Assembly (NCBI RefSeq): GCF_003286125.1
Contig: NZ_QMED01000021.1
Coordinates: 27,294 to 91,293, forward strand
From: Algibacillus agarilyticus
GTDB lineage: Bacteria > Pseudomonadota > Gammaproteobacteria > Enterobacterales > Alteromonadaceae
DNA length: 64,000 nt
Direction: 5' to 3'
How positions within the stretch are numbered: the first letter of the stretch is position 1; each line of letters begins with the position of its first letter. A program made the position numbers and the translations under genes. The notes below the pieces were generated by a model that ran no database searches, was not told where the DNA came from, and was given only the letters and a program-made list of their open reading frames with translations. Positions 29,414 to 38,600 of the stretch are shown piece by piece.

Positions 29414-30100
29414 CGAGTAGGTTGGGCTGAAGCATGAAGCCCAACACACACTGTTTATTCCTAAATTTGTCATATTAATATCCAGCCAGTGTGACGTTGG
29501 GCTGCGCAAGCTTAGCGCCAACCTACGCGAATGCTTTGGCTAAGATTGCTCTGTTATTTAAACCCCAACATTTAAACTCAAACATTTAAAGCCGAGTAGG
29601 TTGGGCTGAAGCATGAAGTCCAACACACATACGGTTAACCCTAAAATTGTCATGTCAATACACACCTTGCGTGACGTTGGGCTTCGCAAGCTTAGCGCCA
29701 ACCTACGCGAATGCTGTGGCTAAGATTGCTCTGTTATTTAAACCCCAACATTTAAACTCAAACATTTAAAGCCGAGTAGGCTGGGCTGAAGCATGAAGCC
29801 CAACACACACGGTTAACCCTAAAATTGTCATGTTAATAAACACCTTGCGTGACGTTGGGCTTCGCAAGCTTAGCGCCAACCTACGGGAGTGCTGTGGCTA
29901 AGATTGCTCTGTTATTTAAACCTCAACATTTAAACTCAAACATTTAAAGCCGAGTAGGTTGGGCTGAAGCATGAAGCCCAACACACACACGGCTAACCCT
30001 AAAATTGTCATGTCAATACACACCTTGCGTGACGTTGGGCTTCGCAAGCTTAGCGCCAACCTACGTGAATGCTGTGGCTAAGACTGCTCTGTTCTTTAAA
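29414..30100. repeat. 179-bp tandem repeat array, nearly four units, REP-like inverted core
   Basis: Units begin at 29414, 29593, 29773 and 29951 (periods of 179, 180 and 178 bases), and the last is partial (to about 30100). Each unit opens with GTAGGTTGGGCTGAAGCATG and closes its first half with CTTAGCGCCAACCTACG, inverted copies that pair across about 100 bases. The second half (TTTAAACTCAAACATTTAAA) is AT-rich and variable. Copies differ by few substitutions, so the expansion is recent. No coding frame is kept. Confidence 0.85.
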
Positions 30101-30307
30101 GTCGTCATTTATAAATTTTCATGATGCCTAATGTGCTCGCAACTTGACCATACAAACTGCGTTTATTGATATTGCGTTTATTTTCTCGCATTAAATTGTC
30201 CAATCTTTTTTCGGATGAATAAAATTATTGCTTAATATATGACTTAAAACCTGAAATTAATCTAAAGGTCATTATGCTGAGTGACCTATTCAGATAAAAC
30301 GGCTGAA

Positions 30308-30964
30308 TTAATCAACGTGCGATAGTAGCGCTTCAAAACTGGTTGTTACCTGATAACAACGCGTTTTTATTTCGGGTTTTATTGCTATTTGGTCGGGTAT
30401 AGCAATGGCTTGGCAACCCGCATTTATAGCGGCTAACAACCCCGTATTCGAATCTTCAAAAACGAGTGTATCTTGGGGCAATATGTTTAATGTTTTACAG
30501 GCGAGTAAATAACATTCTGGATCGGGTTTGATGGCAGAAATGTCATCTCGAGTAATGATGGCATCAAATTTATCGGAAAGGTTATGGTAAGCAAAGCTTT
30601 TTATCACGCCGTCTAGATTACTCGATGTTACAAGCGCAGTGGGTTTGTTCTGTTTTAACACCCATGCAAAAAAATCAATAAACCCAGGTTTGAACGGCAC
30701 GCCTGCTTTTTTCTTGGTGTCTAAAATGTCGATAAAGCGGGAGAGAAAAGGCTGAAGATTAAAATCACGGCCAAAAATGTGTTGAGCAAGTGGTAAACAT
30801 TGCTGCGTGGGCACACCAATAAAGGGCTGATACATCTCGGCCGTAAACACTAAATCAAATTCGTTTGCGCATTGGATCCAAGCTTGGCAATACATCGCTT
30901 CAGAATCAAAAATAGTGCCGTCCATATCAAATAAATAAGCAGCGGCGTTGGTTAAATTTATCAC
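30308..30964 (-). CDS. HAD-superfamily sugar-phosphate phosphatase / beta-phosphoglucomutase-like
   Basis: A 218-residue HAD protein: motif I DMDGTIFDS at residues ~13-21, a four-helix cap with IGVPTQQ near 50, motif II ALVTSS near 112, a Lys in IKPDPE near 148, and motif IV FEDSNTGL near 172. This is the YieH/YcjU/beta-PGM subgroup (subfamily IA). Members dephosphorylate sugar phosphates or interconvert glucose-1- and 6-phosphate; because the Thr/Ser pattern after DMDGT-FDS is not decisive, mutase and phosphatase remain open. It lies 71 bases downstream of a second HAD gene on the same strand, likely in one transcript. Confidence 0.78.
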   Translation of the reverse strand: MINLTNAAAYLFDMDGTIFDSEAMYCQAWIQCANEFDLVFTAEMYQPFIGVPTQQCLPLAQHIFGRDFNLQPFLSRFIDILDTKKKAGVPFKPGFIDFFAWVLKQNKPTALVTSSNLDGVIKSFAYHNLSDKFDAIITRDDISAIKPDPECYLLACKTLNILPQDTLVFEDSNTGLLAAINAGCQAIAIPDQIAIKPEIKTRCYQVTTSFEALLSHVD

Positions 30965-31035
30965 GGTATCTTCTTTTGGTTAGTGTATGCAGATTTTGCT
31001 TTTTGTGTTGTTAAGTGTACGCGTTGTTTAATTTT

Positions 31036-31638
31036 TTAACTTAAAAAATAATCATTAACGATGTTCAGGCTTTCGTGCACATCAACACAAAACATACCGG
31101 CATCTTTAGCGGCTTTAATGCCAGCTTGTGCGTCTTCAAACACAATACAATCTTCAGGTGCGGTTTGCATTAATTCAGCACATCTTAAAAAGGTATCGGG
31201 TGCGGGTTTTGGGTTGTTAACCTGATCAGCGCCTACCACATGATCAATTAATTCGGTTAAACCACAGGCGGCTAAAACGGCTTTTGCTTCTTCGGTATAA
31301 GCCCCTGTACCAATCGCCATTGGGCGTTTACCGCTGTTTTCTTTAGCAAATTCGGCTAATTTAGTGGGTTTTACATAAATGTGTAATGTTTCTTTAACGA
31401 TTGATTCTTTATAATCATTCACTTCATCTGCACTAACCGATAACGTCATTTTAAAATGGTTGGCTAAAAATAAGACGGTTTCTTTGGTGGGTACACCCGC
31501 AAGTGAGTGCATTAAAGCCGAGTCGATTGGAATACCATAATGATTAAGTGTTTGGCTCCACGCATTTTCGTGCAGTTTGCCGCTATCGACTAACGTGCCA
31601 TCCATATCAAAAATAATGGCTTTAAATTGATCATACAT
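31036..31638 (-). CDS. HAD phosphatase, YqaB-like (fructose-1-phosphate phosphatase type)
   Basis: A 200-residue HAD protein. Motif I is DMDGTLVDS (residues ~11-19) followed by LHENAWSQTL; the cap carries LAGVPTKE near 46. Motif II is AIGTGAYTEE near 110, the Lys motif is NPKPAPDTF near 143, and motif IV is FEDAQAGIKAA near 162. This fits E. coli YqaB, which dephosphorylates fructose-1-phosphate and 6-phosphogluconate. It is upstream of the other HAD gene. The pair may support sugar-phosphate detoxification during galactan or sucrose growth, as inference. AGGAGAAG precedes the ATG on the minus strand. Confidence 0.8.
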   Translation of the reverse strand: MYDQFKAIIFDMDGTLVDSGKLHENAWSQTLNHYGIPIDSALMHSLAGVPTKETVLFLANHFKMTLSVSADEVNDYKESIVKETLHIYVKPTKLAEFAKENSGKRPMAIGTGAYTEEAKAVLAACGLTELIDHVVGADQVNNPKPAPDTFLRCAELMQTAPEDCIVFEDAQAGIKAAKDAGMFCVDVHESLNIVNDYFLS

Positions 31639-31915
31639 TTTTTGGCTTCTCCTTGGTGTTTCAGGCCGTTAAATTTATCTGTCAGTGGCTCGGTATAAAG
31701 TCATATTGTATTGTAAATTAAGCGGCAGTGCGATCTTGTCGTTTTGAAGGGGTTGCTACTGAATTTTTAATGTCGGTAATCGCCATTGTCGCTAATAACG
31801 GATCACCTTAGTGAGTTAAAATCGATAACGGCGTTTTAAAATTAACGGGTAGAATAATCACTTAGATACGTTTTTTGCCTTGTTCTCGCATTTTTCTACG
31901 GTGATTTTGATACTT

Positions 31916-32167
31916 ATACCAATCCGTAATAATAAGTGCCCACTCAGCGAGCGTTTAAATGCGCTTACATGAAAGAATAGTGGTGCTCTTTTGAGTTCGA
32001 GCAACACAGAGTAAGCGCATTTAAAACTCGCCTGAAAGGAATGCCCCAGCGGCTTTTGATCTGCGTTATCGGTATTTGAAAGGGAACAACCATTCCTGCA
32101 CACCGACGCCTTGTTCAAAAACCGCTGGATGCATTCTGAGAGATCACTTATTTATATGAATTGGTAT
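31916..32167 (+). mobile_element. MITE-A full copy 4
   Basis: A 252-bp element with terminal inverted repeats ATACCAATCCGTAATAATAA and the complement of ATACCAATTCATATAAATAA. Internal sequence is almost identical to the 40840-41104 copy. No protein is encoded; the 86-residue frame across it is an artefact of the repeat. Confidence 0.8.
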
Positions 32168-32265
32168 TATTCACTTTGTGCTCTTTGTATTGCCGCTTTC
32201 AAAAATATGAATTTAAACTTATATTTTAGTTAATGAATATGTCATTTTAAGCACAAGGAGAGTTC

Positions 32266-33180
32266 ATGAGCAGAAAAATGCGTGGGTACATGCAAAATGT
32301 GAGTTTGTGTTGCGTATTATACCTATTGGTCGTCTCATCTGTGTTGGCTAATGATGATGTTCAGGTTAATTCAAATACCGTTTTGCATGTTAAATACACC
32401 ATGAGTGAAAAAATTAATCCGTTGTATAAAGAAAGAACCTTATACTTGTATCAATTATTTCAATTGGCGTTAGAAAAATCGGGCGAGCCTTATCAGTTGG
32501 AGGTTGTGCCTATTCCGACATCGTTGCATCAAAGTCGCAGTATTAAATTAATTCAAAAAGGTTTTTATGATGCCCATTGGTTTACGACCAATAAAACGAT
32601 AGAGCAAGCATTACGGCCTGTTCGGATCCCGCTTTTAAAAGGGTTGATTGGGTTACGGTTAATGTTTATTCACAAAGATAATCCTGATTTATTATCGGAT
32701 ATAAAAAACGTTAATGATTTAAAAAAAATGACAGCTGGACAAGGTATTAATTGGCCAGATACCCAATTACTGCTACATCATCGTTTTACGGTTGGGCAAG
32801 CTATCTCGACTGATGGTTTACTCAAAATGTTAGCTGCAAAACGCATTGAATATTTTCCTCGCTCGATATTAGAAATAGGCAGTGAAAAAGAAGCGATCGA
32901 GGATATGCCCATTATCATTGATGAGCACATTGCATTAAGCTATCCACTCGCGGTGTATTTTTTTGTGAAAAAAGAAAACAAACGACTGCACGATGTGCTT
33001 GAAAAAGGCCTGAATATTGCCATTGCGGATGGTTCGTTTGAGCGCTTATTTATGGCGTTTGCCAACGATTATTTAATCAAAAGTAACATGAAAAACCGAA
33101 AAGTATTTATGTTAAATAACCCTTATATGTCTGCAGATACCCCGATAACCAGAAAAGCACTTTGGTATACAGGGCATTAA
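32266..33180 (+). CDS. Orphan periplasmic solute-binding-like protein (paralog 4)
   Basis: A 304-residue secreted protein. The signal peptide spans about residues 12-28 (VSLCCVLYLLVVSSVLA). Family blocks: IPLLKGLIGLRLMFIHKD near 125, TAGQGINWPDTQLLLHHRF near 158, AAKRIEYFPRSILEIGSEK near 190 and LAVYFFVKKENKRLHDVLEKGL near 230. Strong AAGGAGAG in front of the ATG. It stands alone, 18 kb from the other three, and no transport genes adjoin it. The C-terminus ends with NPYMSADTPITRKALWYTG, which resembles the NPYVTSTTQVLDNQLW tail of paralog 2, so these two are the closest pair. Confidence 0.7.
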   Translation: MSRKMRGYMQNVSLCCVLYLLVVSSVLANDDVQVNSNTVLHVKYTMSEKINPLYKERTLYLYQLFQLALEKSGEPYQLEVVPIPTSLHQSRSIKLIQKGFYDAHWFTTNKTIEQALRPVRIPLLKGLIGLRLMFIHKDNPDLLSDIKNVNDLKKMTAGQGINWPDTQLLLHHRFTVGQAISTDGLLKMLAAKRIEYFPRSILEIGSEKEAIEDMPIIIDEHIALSYPLAVYFFVKKENKRLHDVLEKGLNIAIADGSFERLFMAFANDYLIKSNMKNRKVFMLNNPYMSADTPITRKALWYTGH

Positions 33181-33246
33181 ACCCAATGCTGTGCTACAAA
33201 TTGAATTTGTGTTTTTTATCTATTTTTTGTTTTTGTGTACCGCAGT

Positions 33247-35691
33247 TTATTGAAAATAAACGGTAATCATGTCGCTATTACCTTGCTCATCTTGCACGAC
33301 GATTTGTTGTTCGCCTTTATTACGTAATACATGCTCAACGTTTTGATCTGGCATTGCCTCATAACTATATTCGCCATTAATATACCAATGCTTAACGCCA
33401 TCACCGCCTAGTGTTTTTAACCAAACGCTAGGATATGCAGAATCATTACCCGATTGTTTAAAAATACTATTGGCCTCAATGCCGATAATTTTTAATGTGC
33501 TGCTGGGCGTGATCAGCGTGTTGTTGCACTGAGGATCAACGGGGGGGATCAGTGTTGCGCGTTTGGCTTTAGCATTAAGCCAAGGTTCAAGCACTTTAGG
33601 CCAGATGGCAATTTGCTTATGTTGTTTGTTGGGTACGGGGCAATCGAGCGACACGCGGCGATTATTTTGCGGATTATACCAAAATGAAAACAAGCTACCT
33701 TGCCAAGCATCCGAATCGGCTATGTGCCAGGTGGGTGGCACGACTTCATCAACGATCCAAGCTTGTTTTTTTTGCTGGCAAAATGTGGAGTCTTGATCGG
33801 TTAAGCGAATACCTAAAGGCCAGCAAATGATCTCAGATACAACATTTTTAGGTTTATTAATGGCAGATGCCATGGCGTTAATATTTAATTGATCGGCGAC
33901 ATTAAACAATAATGGCCCCGCGGTTATGCGTCCATAATGGCCGGGTACCGCGGTGCCATCGGGCCGACCTAACCAAACGCCAAACGTATAGTCTTTATTA
34001 ACCCCAATCGCCCATGCATCTCGATAGCCATAACTGGTACCGGTTTTCCATGCAAATGTATTTTTATGGCGGGTGGCCGCTAATGTTTGGATACTACCTG
34101 GTCGACTAATACCCGATAAAATATCTTGTATCACCCACGCACTGGCAGGTGATAATAACTGACGTGTATTTTTGTCCATGTTTAATTCATGTTTTAAATA
34201 ACGCAAGGTTTTAACTTGCCCCTGATTGGCTAGAGCACTGTAGCCTTGCACGAGTTGTTCTAATGATGTGCCTAACCCCCCTAAAATAATGGCTAAATTG
34301 GGGTCTTGGTTTGGGATCGAAAGTTGAACCCCTGCGTTAGCGAGCTGCCCGACAAAACGCTTTACACCATATCGTTCAAGTAAATCAACGGCTGGCATAT
34401 TTAAAGAACGTTGCAATGCATCACTGGCTGAAACCGGGCCGTTAAATGCGCCATTAAAATTAGAGGGCCTGTAGGTTCCCCAATGGCGAGGCACATCGGC
34501 TAATAATGATTGCGAATGAATTAATCCGTCGTCAATGGCTAAACCATAAATAAACGGTTTGAGTGTAGAGCCGGGTGATCGTATTGCTTGCACCATATCG
34601 ACATAGCCAAATCGGCTAGCGTTGGCAAAGTCGGCGGTGCCTAAATACGCTTTTACGGCTGCAGTTTTATTATCAATAACTAAAACGGCACCCGAAGTTT
34701 GTTTAGGTAAGCTTTGCATATATGCCATTAAGGTATCTTGCAGGCTTTGTTGTAAATCACGATCAATGGTTGTTCTGATGACCGGCTTGTTAGGGTGTTG
34801 GCTTAGCAAACGTCGAGATAATAAGGGCGCTAACTGATTTGGGCGATAATTAAAACTAAACACTTGTTCTAATTTTGCATCGTCGACAGTTTCTTGTGAC
34901 CATGTTTTAAAGTCCGCTAGCCGTTGTAATACTTTATCGCGCGCTTTTTGGGCTGCTTTATGATGTAAATCGGGGCGGTAGCGTGTAGGGGCTTGGGGTA
35001 ATACCGCTAATAATGCCGCTTCTGCATGGGTGAGTTCTACGGCCGATTTATTTAAATACGTGTAACTGGCGGCTTGTACACCTTCGATTGTGCCGCCAAA
35101 AGGGGCATTGTTGAGGTAAAGCTGTAAGATTTGTGTTTTATTTAAATGCCATTCTAGCTGTAAGGTTCTGAACATTTGTTTTGTTTTGCCCCATAAACTT
35201 CGTTCGTGGGGGTGTAATATACGAGCGACTTGCATAGAAAGCGTGGAGCCTCCCGACACAATGCGGCCGTTAATTATATTTTGTCCAGCCGCCCTTAATA
35301 ACGATAATGGATTAAAACCAGGGTGATACCAAAACCAACGGTCTTCATAATTTAATAATGCTTCAATATACAAAGGCGATACGGTTGATAAGTCGATTGG
35401 ATAACGCCAAATACCATTGTTATCGGCAAACGTACGTAAAGGGCGGTTGTTTTCGTCGACCACGACTCGAGCAAATACCCCTTGGTTATTAGGTAAAGAA
35501 AGTGGGTGTTGAGCATCTAGCCAAGCCAATATTAACAGGCTTGATATGAATAACGTAAGCAGTGGGTAACGCTTAATTGCGCTACCCACTTGTTTAACAT
35601 TGTTCAGCAATGCATGTTTATTTTTGAACAATGTTAATATCGCCGCTCGTATCACCAATGCCTCGAATCTCAGGGCGATACATATCTTCAA
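33247..35691 (-). CDS. pbpC: Penicillin-binding protein 1C
   Basis: An 814-residue bifunctional peptidoglycan synthase: a short cytoplasmic N-terminus, one membrane helix (about 43-60), glycosyltransferase domain (about 80-260; EDRWFWYHPG with its catalytic Glu, GGSTLSMQVARIL, then NNAPFGG) and transpeptidase domain (about 300-560; active-site Ser in SPGSTLKPF, then KTGTSYGYRDAW). A C-terminal BiPBP_C-like domain follows. PBP1C is normally paired with a periplasmic alpha-2-macroglobulin, as here. The frame overlaps the end of that gene by 74 bases; a later TTG or GTG near 35629 could be the true start, since no good Shine-Dalgarno precedes 35691. Confidence 0.9.
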   Translation of the reverse strand: MKICIALRFEALVIRAAILTLFKNKHALLNNVKQVGSAIKRYPLLTLFISSLLILAWLDAQHPLSLPNNQGVFARVVVDENNRPLRTFADNNGIWRYPIDLSTVSPLYIEALLNYEDRWFWYHPGFNPLSLLRAAGQNIINGRIVSGGSTLSMQVARILHPHERSLWGKTKQMFRTLQLEWHLNKTQILQLYLNNAPFGGTIEGVQAASYTYLNKSAVELTHAEAALLAVLPQAPTRYRPDLHHKAAQKARDKVLQRLADFKTWSQETVDDAKLEQVFSFNYRPNQLAPLLSRRLLSQHPNKPVIRTTIDRDLQQSLQDTLMAYMQSLPKQTSGAVLVIDNKTAAVKAYLGTADFANASRFGYVDMVQAIRSPGSTLKPFIYGLAIDDGLIHSQSLLADVPRHWGTYRPSNFNGAFNGPVSASDALQRSLNMPAVDLLERYGVKRFVGQLANAGVQLSIPNQDPNLAIILGGLGTSLEQLVQGYSALANQGQVKTLRYLKHELNMDKNTRQLLSPASAWVIQDILSGISRPGSIQTLAATRHKNTFAWKTGTSYGYRDAWAIGVNKDYTFGVWLGRPDGTAVPGHYGRITAGPLLFNVADQLNINAMASAINKPKNVVSEIICWPLGIRLTDQDSTFCQQKKQAWIVDEVVPPTWHIADSDAWQGSLFSFWYNPQNNRRVSLDCPVPNKQHKQIAIWPKVLEPWLNAKAKRATLIPPVDPQCNNTLITPSSTLKIIGIEANSIFKQSGNDSAYPSVWLKTLGGDGVKHWYINGEYSYEAMPDQNVEHVLRNKGEQQIVVQDEQGNSDMITVYFQ

Positions 35692-38600
35692 TTAAAGGCG
35701 AAGGTACTTTATATACGCCGGGTGTAACGGCTCTAACCATATAAAATAAATTCACTGCGTTGTGCTTTCTTACTTCGACGGCGGCTACATAACGATCGTC
35801 ACGGTATTCTTGATGTTTTGGCGGGTTATACTGTTGCCACTGGTCAATATTTTTACCTTCTATTTTTATATCATCCAGTTTTATTGCGTGAGCTAAATTT
35901 TGATTTTCGAGCTCAAAACCGGCTGGCAACATATCGATCACAAGTGCATCTGGGGTTCGTTGTTCGGCGGTAATGTATAAATGAACAATAAATAAGTCAC
36001 CGACTTGAACTTGAGATAACTCGGCTTCTTCGCCTTTCAGTGTTAGCCAGTTACGTTGAATGCTTAACCCGTTTGCACTCGCTTGTGGTGGTGTTTTTCT
36101 ATAGCCCGATACTCGCATGCTGGCCAGTAACGGTTGATCATGAGTAGACGTGAGCTCAACGGTTTGGTTAATCGCTTCGGCGTTTAAAGTGTGTTGGTAA
36201 GCAATCGTTTGGTTAATTTGAGTTTTAGCAGCGCCGATTAATAAATTAGCTGACCACACATGACCTTCAACCGATTTTAACGATAACCCCGCTAAAAATA
36301 AGGCATTGCGTTCTTGTGTGCTCAAATACTGGCGTTGGTTAATAATATCGGCCAGTGTATAGCTTAATTCGATGGCTTTGTTTTCGGCCAATTCGTGTTT
36401 TAACATTAAGTGTATCATCATGGCTAAATCACGAATGTGACTGCCATAATCACCCCAATACTCTTTTCTTTTTTGCGGTAAATTAGACAATGCATCAAGC
36501 AATATTTTGTTACCGAGTTTTGAATCGCCCATTTTAAGCAGCGCAATCGCTAAATGCAGTTGTGATAACCCGGTTCTGGCTTGTGAGCTATGATGACGCG
36601 CTAAACTACGTAATGTGCCTAAAGGAACTTGGTTTAGGTTGGCTAATACATAGGCTGAGTAGGCTTTATAAGCAAAGTTATAATGATTGGCATCTTGACT
36701 CCAACGTTCATTAAACATTTTGTTGCTGCGATTAACATATCGTCTTAACCGTTTTAAGGTTTTGGCATACATATCGTCAGGTACGTTAACGCCCATATTG
36801 CGTGCATTTACCAGAAAATCGGCAACATAAGCCGTTAGCCAGTGTTCTTCGCTGGATTTATTGCTCCATAACCCATAACCGCCATTATTGAGCTGCAAAG
36901 TGGCGAGCCTTTCAACACCTTTGTTGATCATGTCGATGCGCATACTTTCGTTAACGCTATTAAGCCCCATTAATCGTTGCTTGTCTGATGTAGCATAAAT
37001 CAGCGGATACACACGGCTGCTCGTTTGCTCTAAGCATCCGTAGGGGTATCTTAATAATTGATTAAGTTGGCTTTGCAGATCAATATTAGCTTTAGAAGAA
37101 ACTGATATTGCCGCTTGCACGGTCTCTTGATGAAGTGAATCGATAAGCGTTTTATCTAAGGCAAGTGTTTCACCGGTATTTAATATTTTTTGTGTTTGCG
37201 TTAATAACGCCGGGTAGGGAGGCCGTAAACCTAAAGACCAATCGCGCGCGATATCGTCTTCTAAATTGTCACCTTTGATATTGAGCGTGAACAGGGCGTT
37301 ACCACTAAAGCCGGTGGCTTCTATTGCATATCGGAGCGTCGTTTTTTCTCCTTTTTTTAAGGTGATTTGCTGCGGTTTATTTTGTGCTTTAACAGGACCC
37401 GTCGCGATTAAGCTCACATCTAACACTTGAGTAAAGTCACTTAAATTACTGACATCGAGAGCAACTGTGGTGTGGTCGCCCATGGCTAAAAAGCGTGGCA
37501 TGGCTATTTGAGTCACAATTTTATCGGCGATCGTGACTTCTTGCTCGGCATGACCAAATTCTTTATCAGAAAATGCTAAGGCCATTAAACGTAATTGACC
37601 ATTAAAGTCGGGTATGGCTAACGGTATTGTAGCTTCGCCTAATTCGTTTAACGTGACTAAACCGCTAAATAAAGAAACAATTTGCACATCGGATTGCGGT
37701 GCTTGGCCGCCGCGCGTTAGATCGCGATCGCCACCAAAACGTAAACGTGCATTGTCGGCTTGGCTGATTTCAATGACTTTGTTATATACATCTCTCGAAT
37801 CGACGGAGTAGCGGCGTTGGCCAAAAAAAGCGTCAAATGGGTCTGGTGTATCAAAATTACTGATGCTTAACACCCCAACATCAACTGCTGAAAGCGTAAC
37901 AAACACTTGTTGTGGTTTAATTAATTCACCCTGAGTATCTTGTTGGCTATGCGGGTTCTCATTATTGGATGTAACGCTAATTTTTACAGGTAACGTTTTA
38001 TTTGGTAACGCTTTCTCGACCACATCAAATGCAATATTTAATTTACGATGATTACGCTCAAGTGGTAGGTGTATTAGCCCAAAACTGCGTTTAGGCGTTA
38101 ACGACTTTAAGCGTTCAGCGGGTTGTAAAACCACGGCACTAATATACAAATTATGCTGTGTCCAATCACTTGATACTGGGATCGCTATGATTGCCCCTTC
38201 GGCGGGTATGTATTGTCTTTTTAACCAAAGTGGTTTGTCGCCTTCGACCATAATAATGGCTTCACCGGCTTGGGGGGGCACTACGTTAACGTTTACGGTT
38301 TCATTGGCTCGATAAGCGCCTTTATCTAAAGCTAATGTAATTTTATCTGGGCGAGCTGCCCCGCTGCCAGATTGGCTTTTTTTCCAGTTTTCATACCAAT
38401 TTCTGCCGGCGTAAAAGCGGGTGGAGGTAAACAATTGATTGGTCGGGTCACGCACTTCTAGTCGATAATTACCCCACGCAACCGGAAATTCTACGGTGCT
38501 GTGTTCACCTTGGTTGATATCAATAGAGGCTGTTAATTCAACAAATTCATTATCATTCCACTCATAATGCCAGCCTCTGGCTTCTGAATATACCCAAAAA

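Noticed and set aside
29414-30100. Possible CRISPR array
   Set aside because: Units of about 179 bases with near-identical sequence throughout and internal inversions are not repeat-spacer structure, and no cas genes are near.
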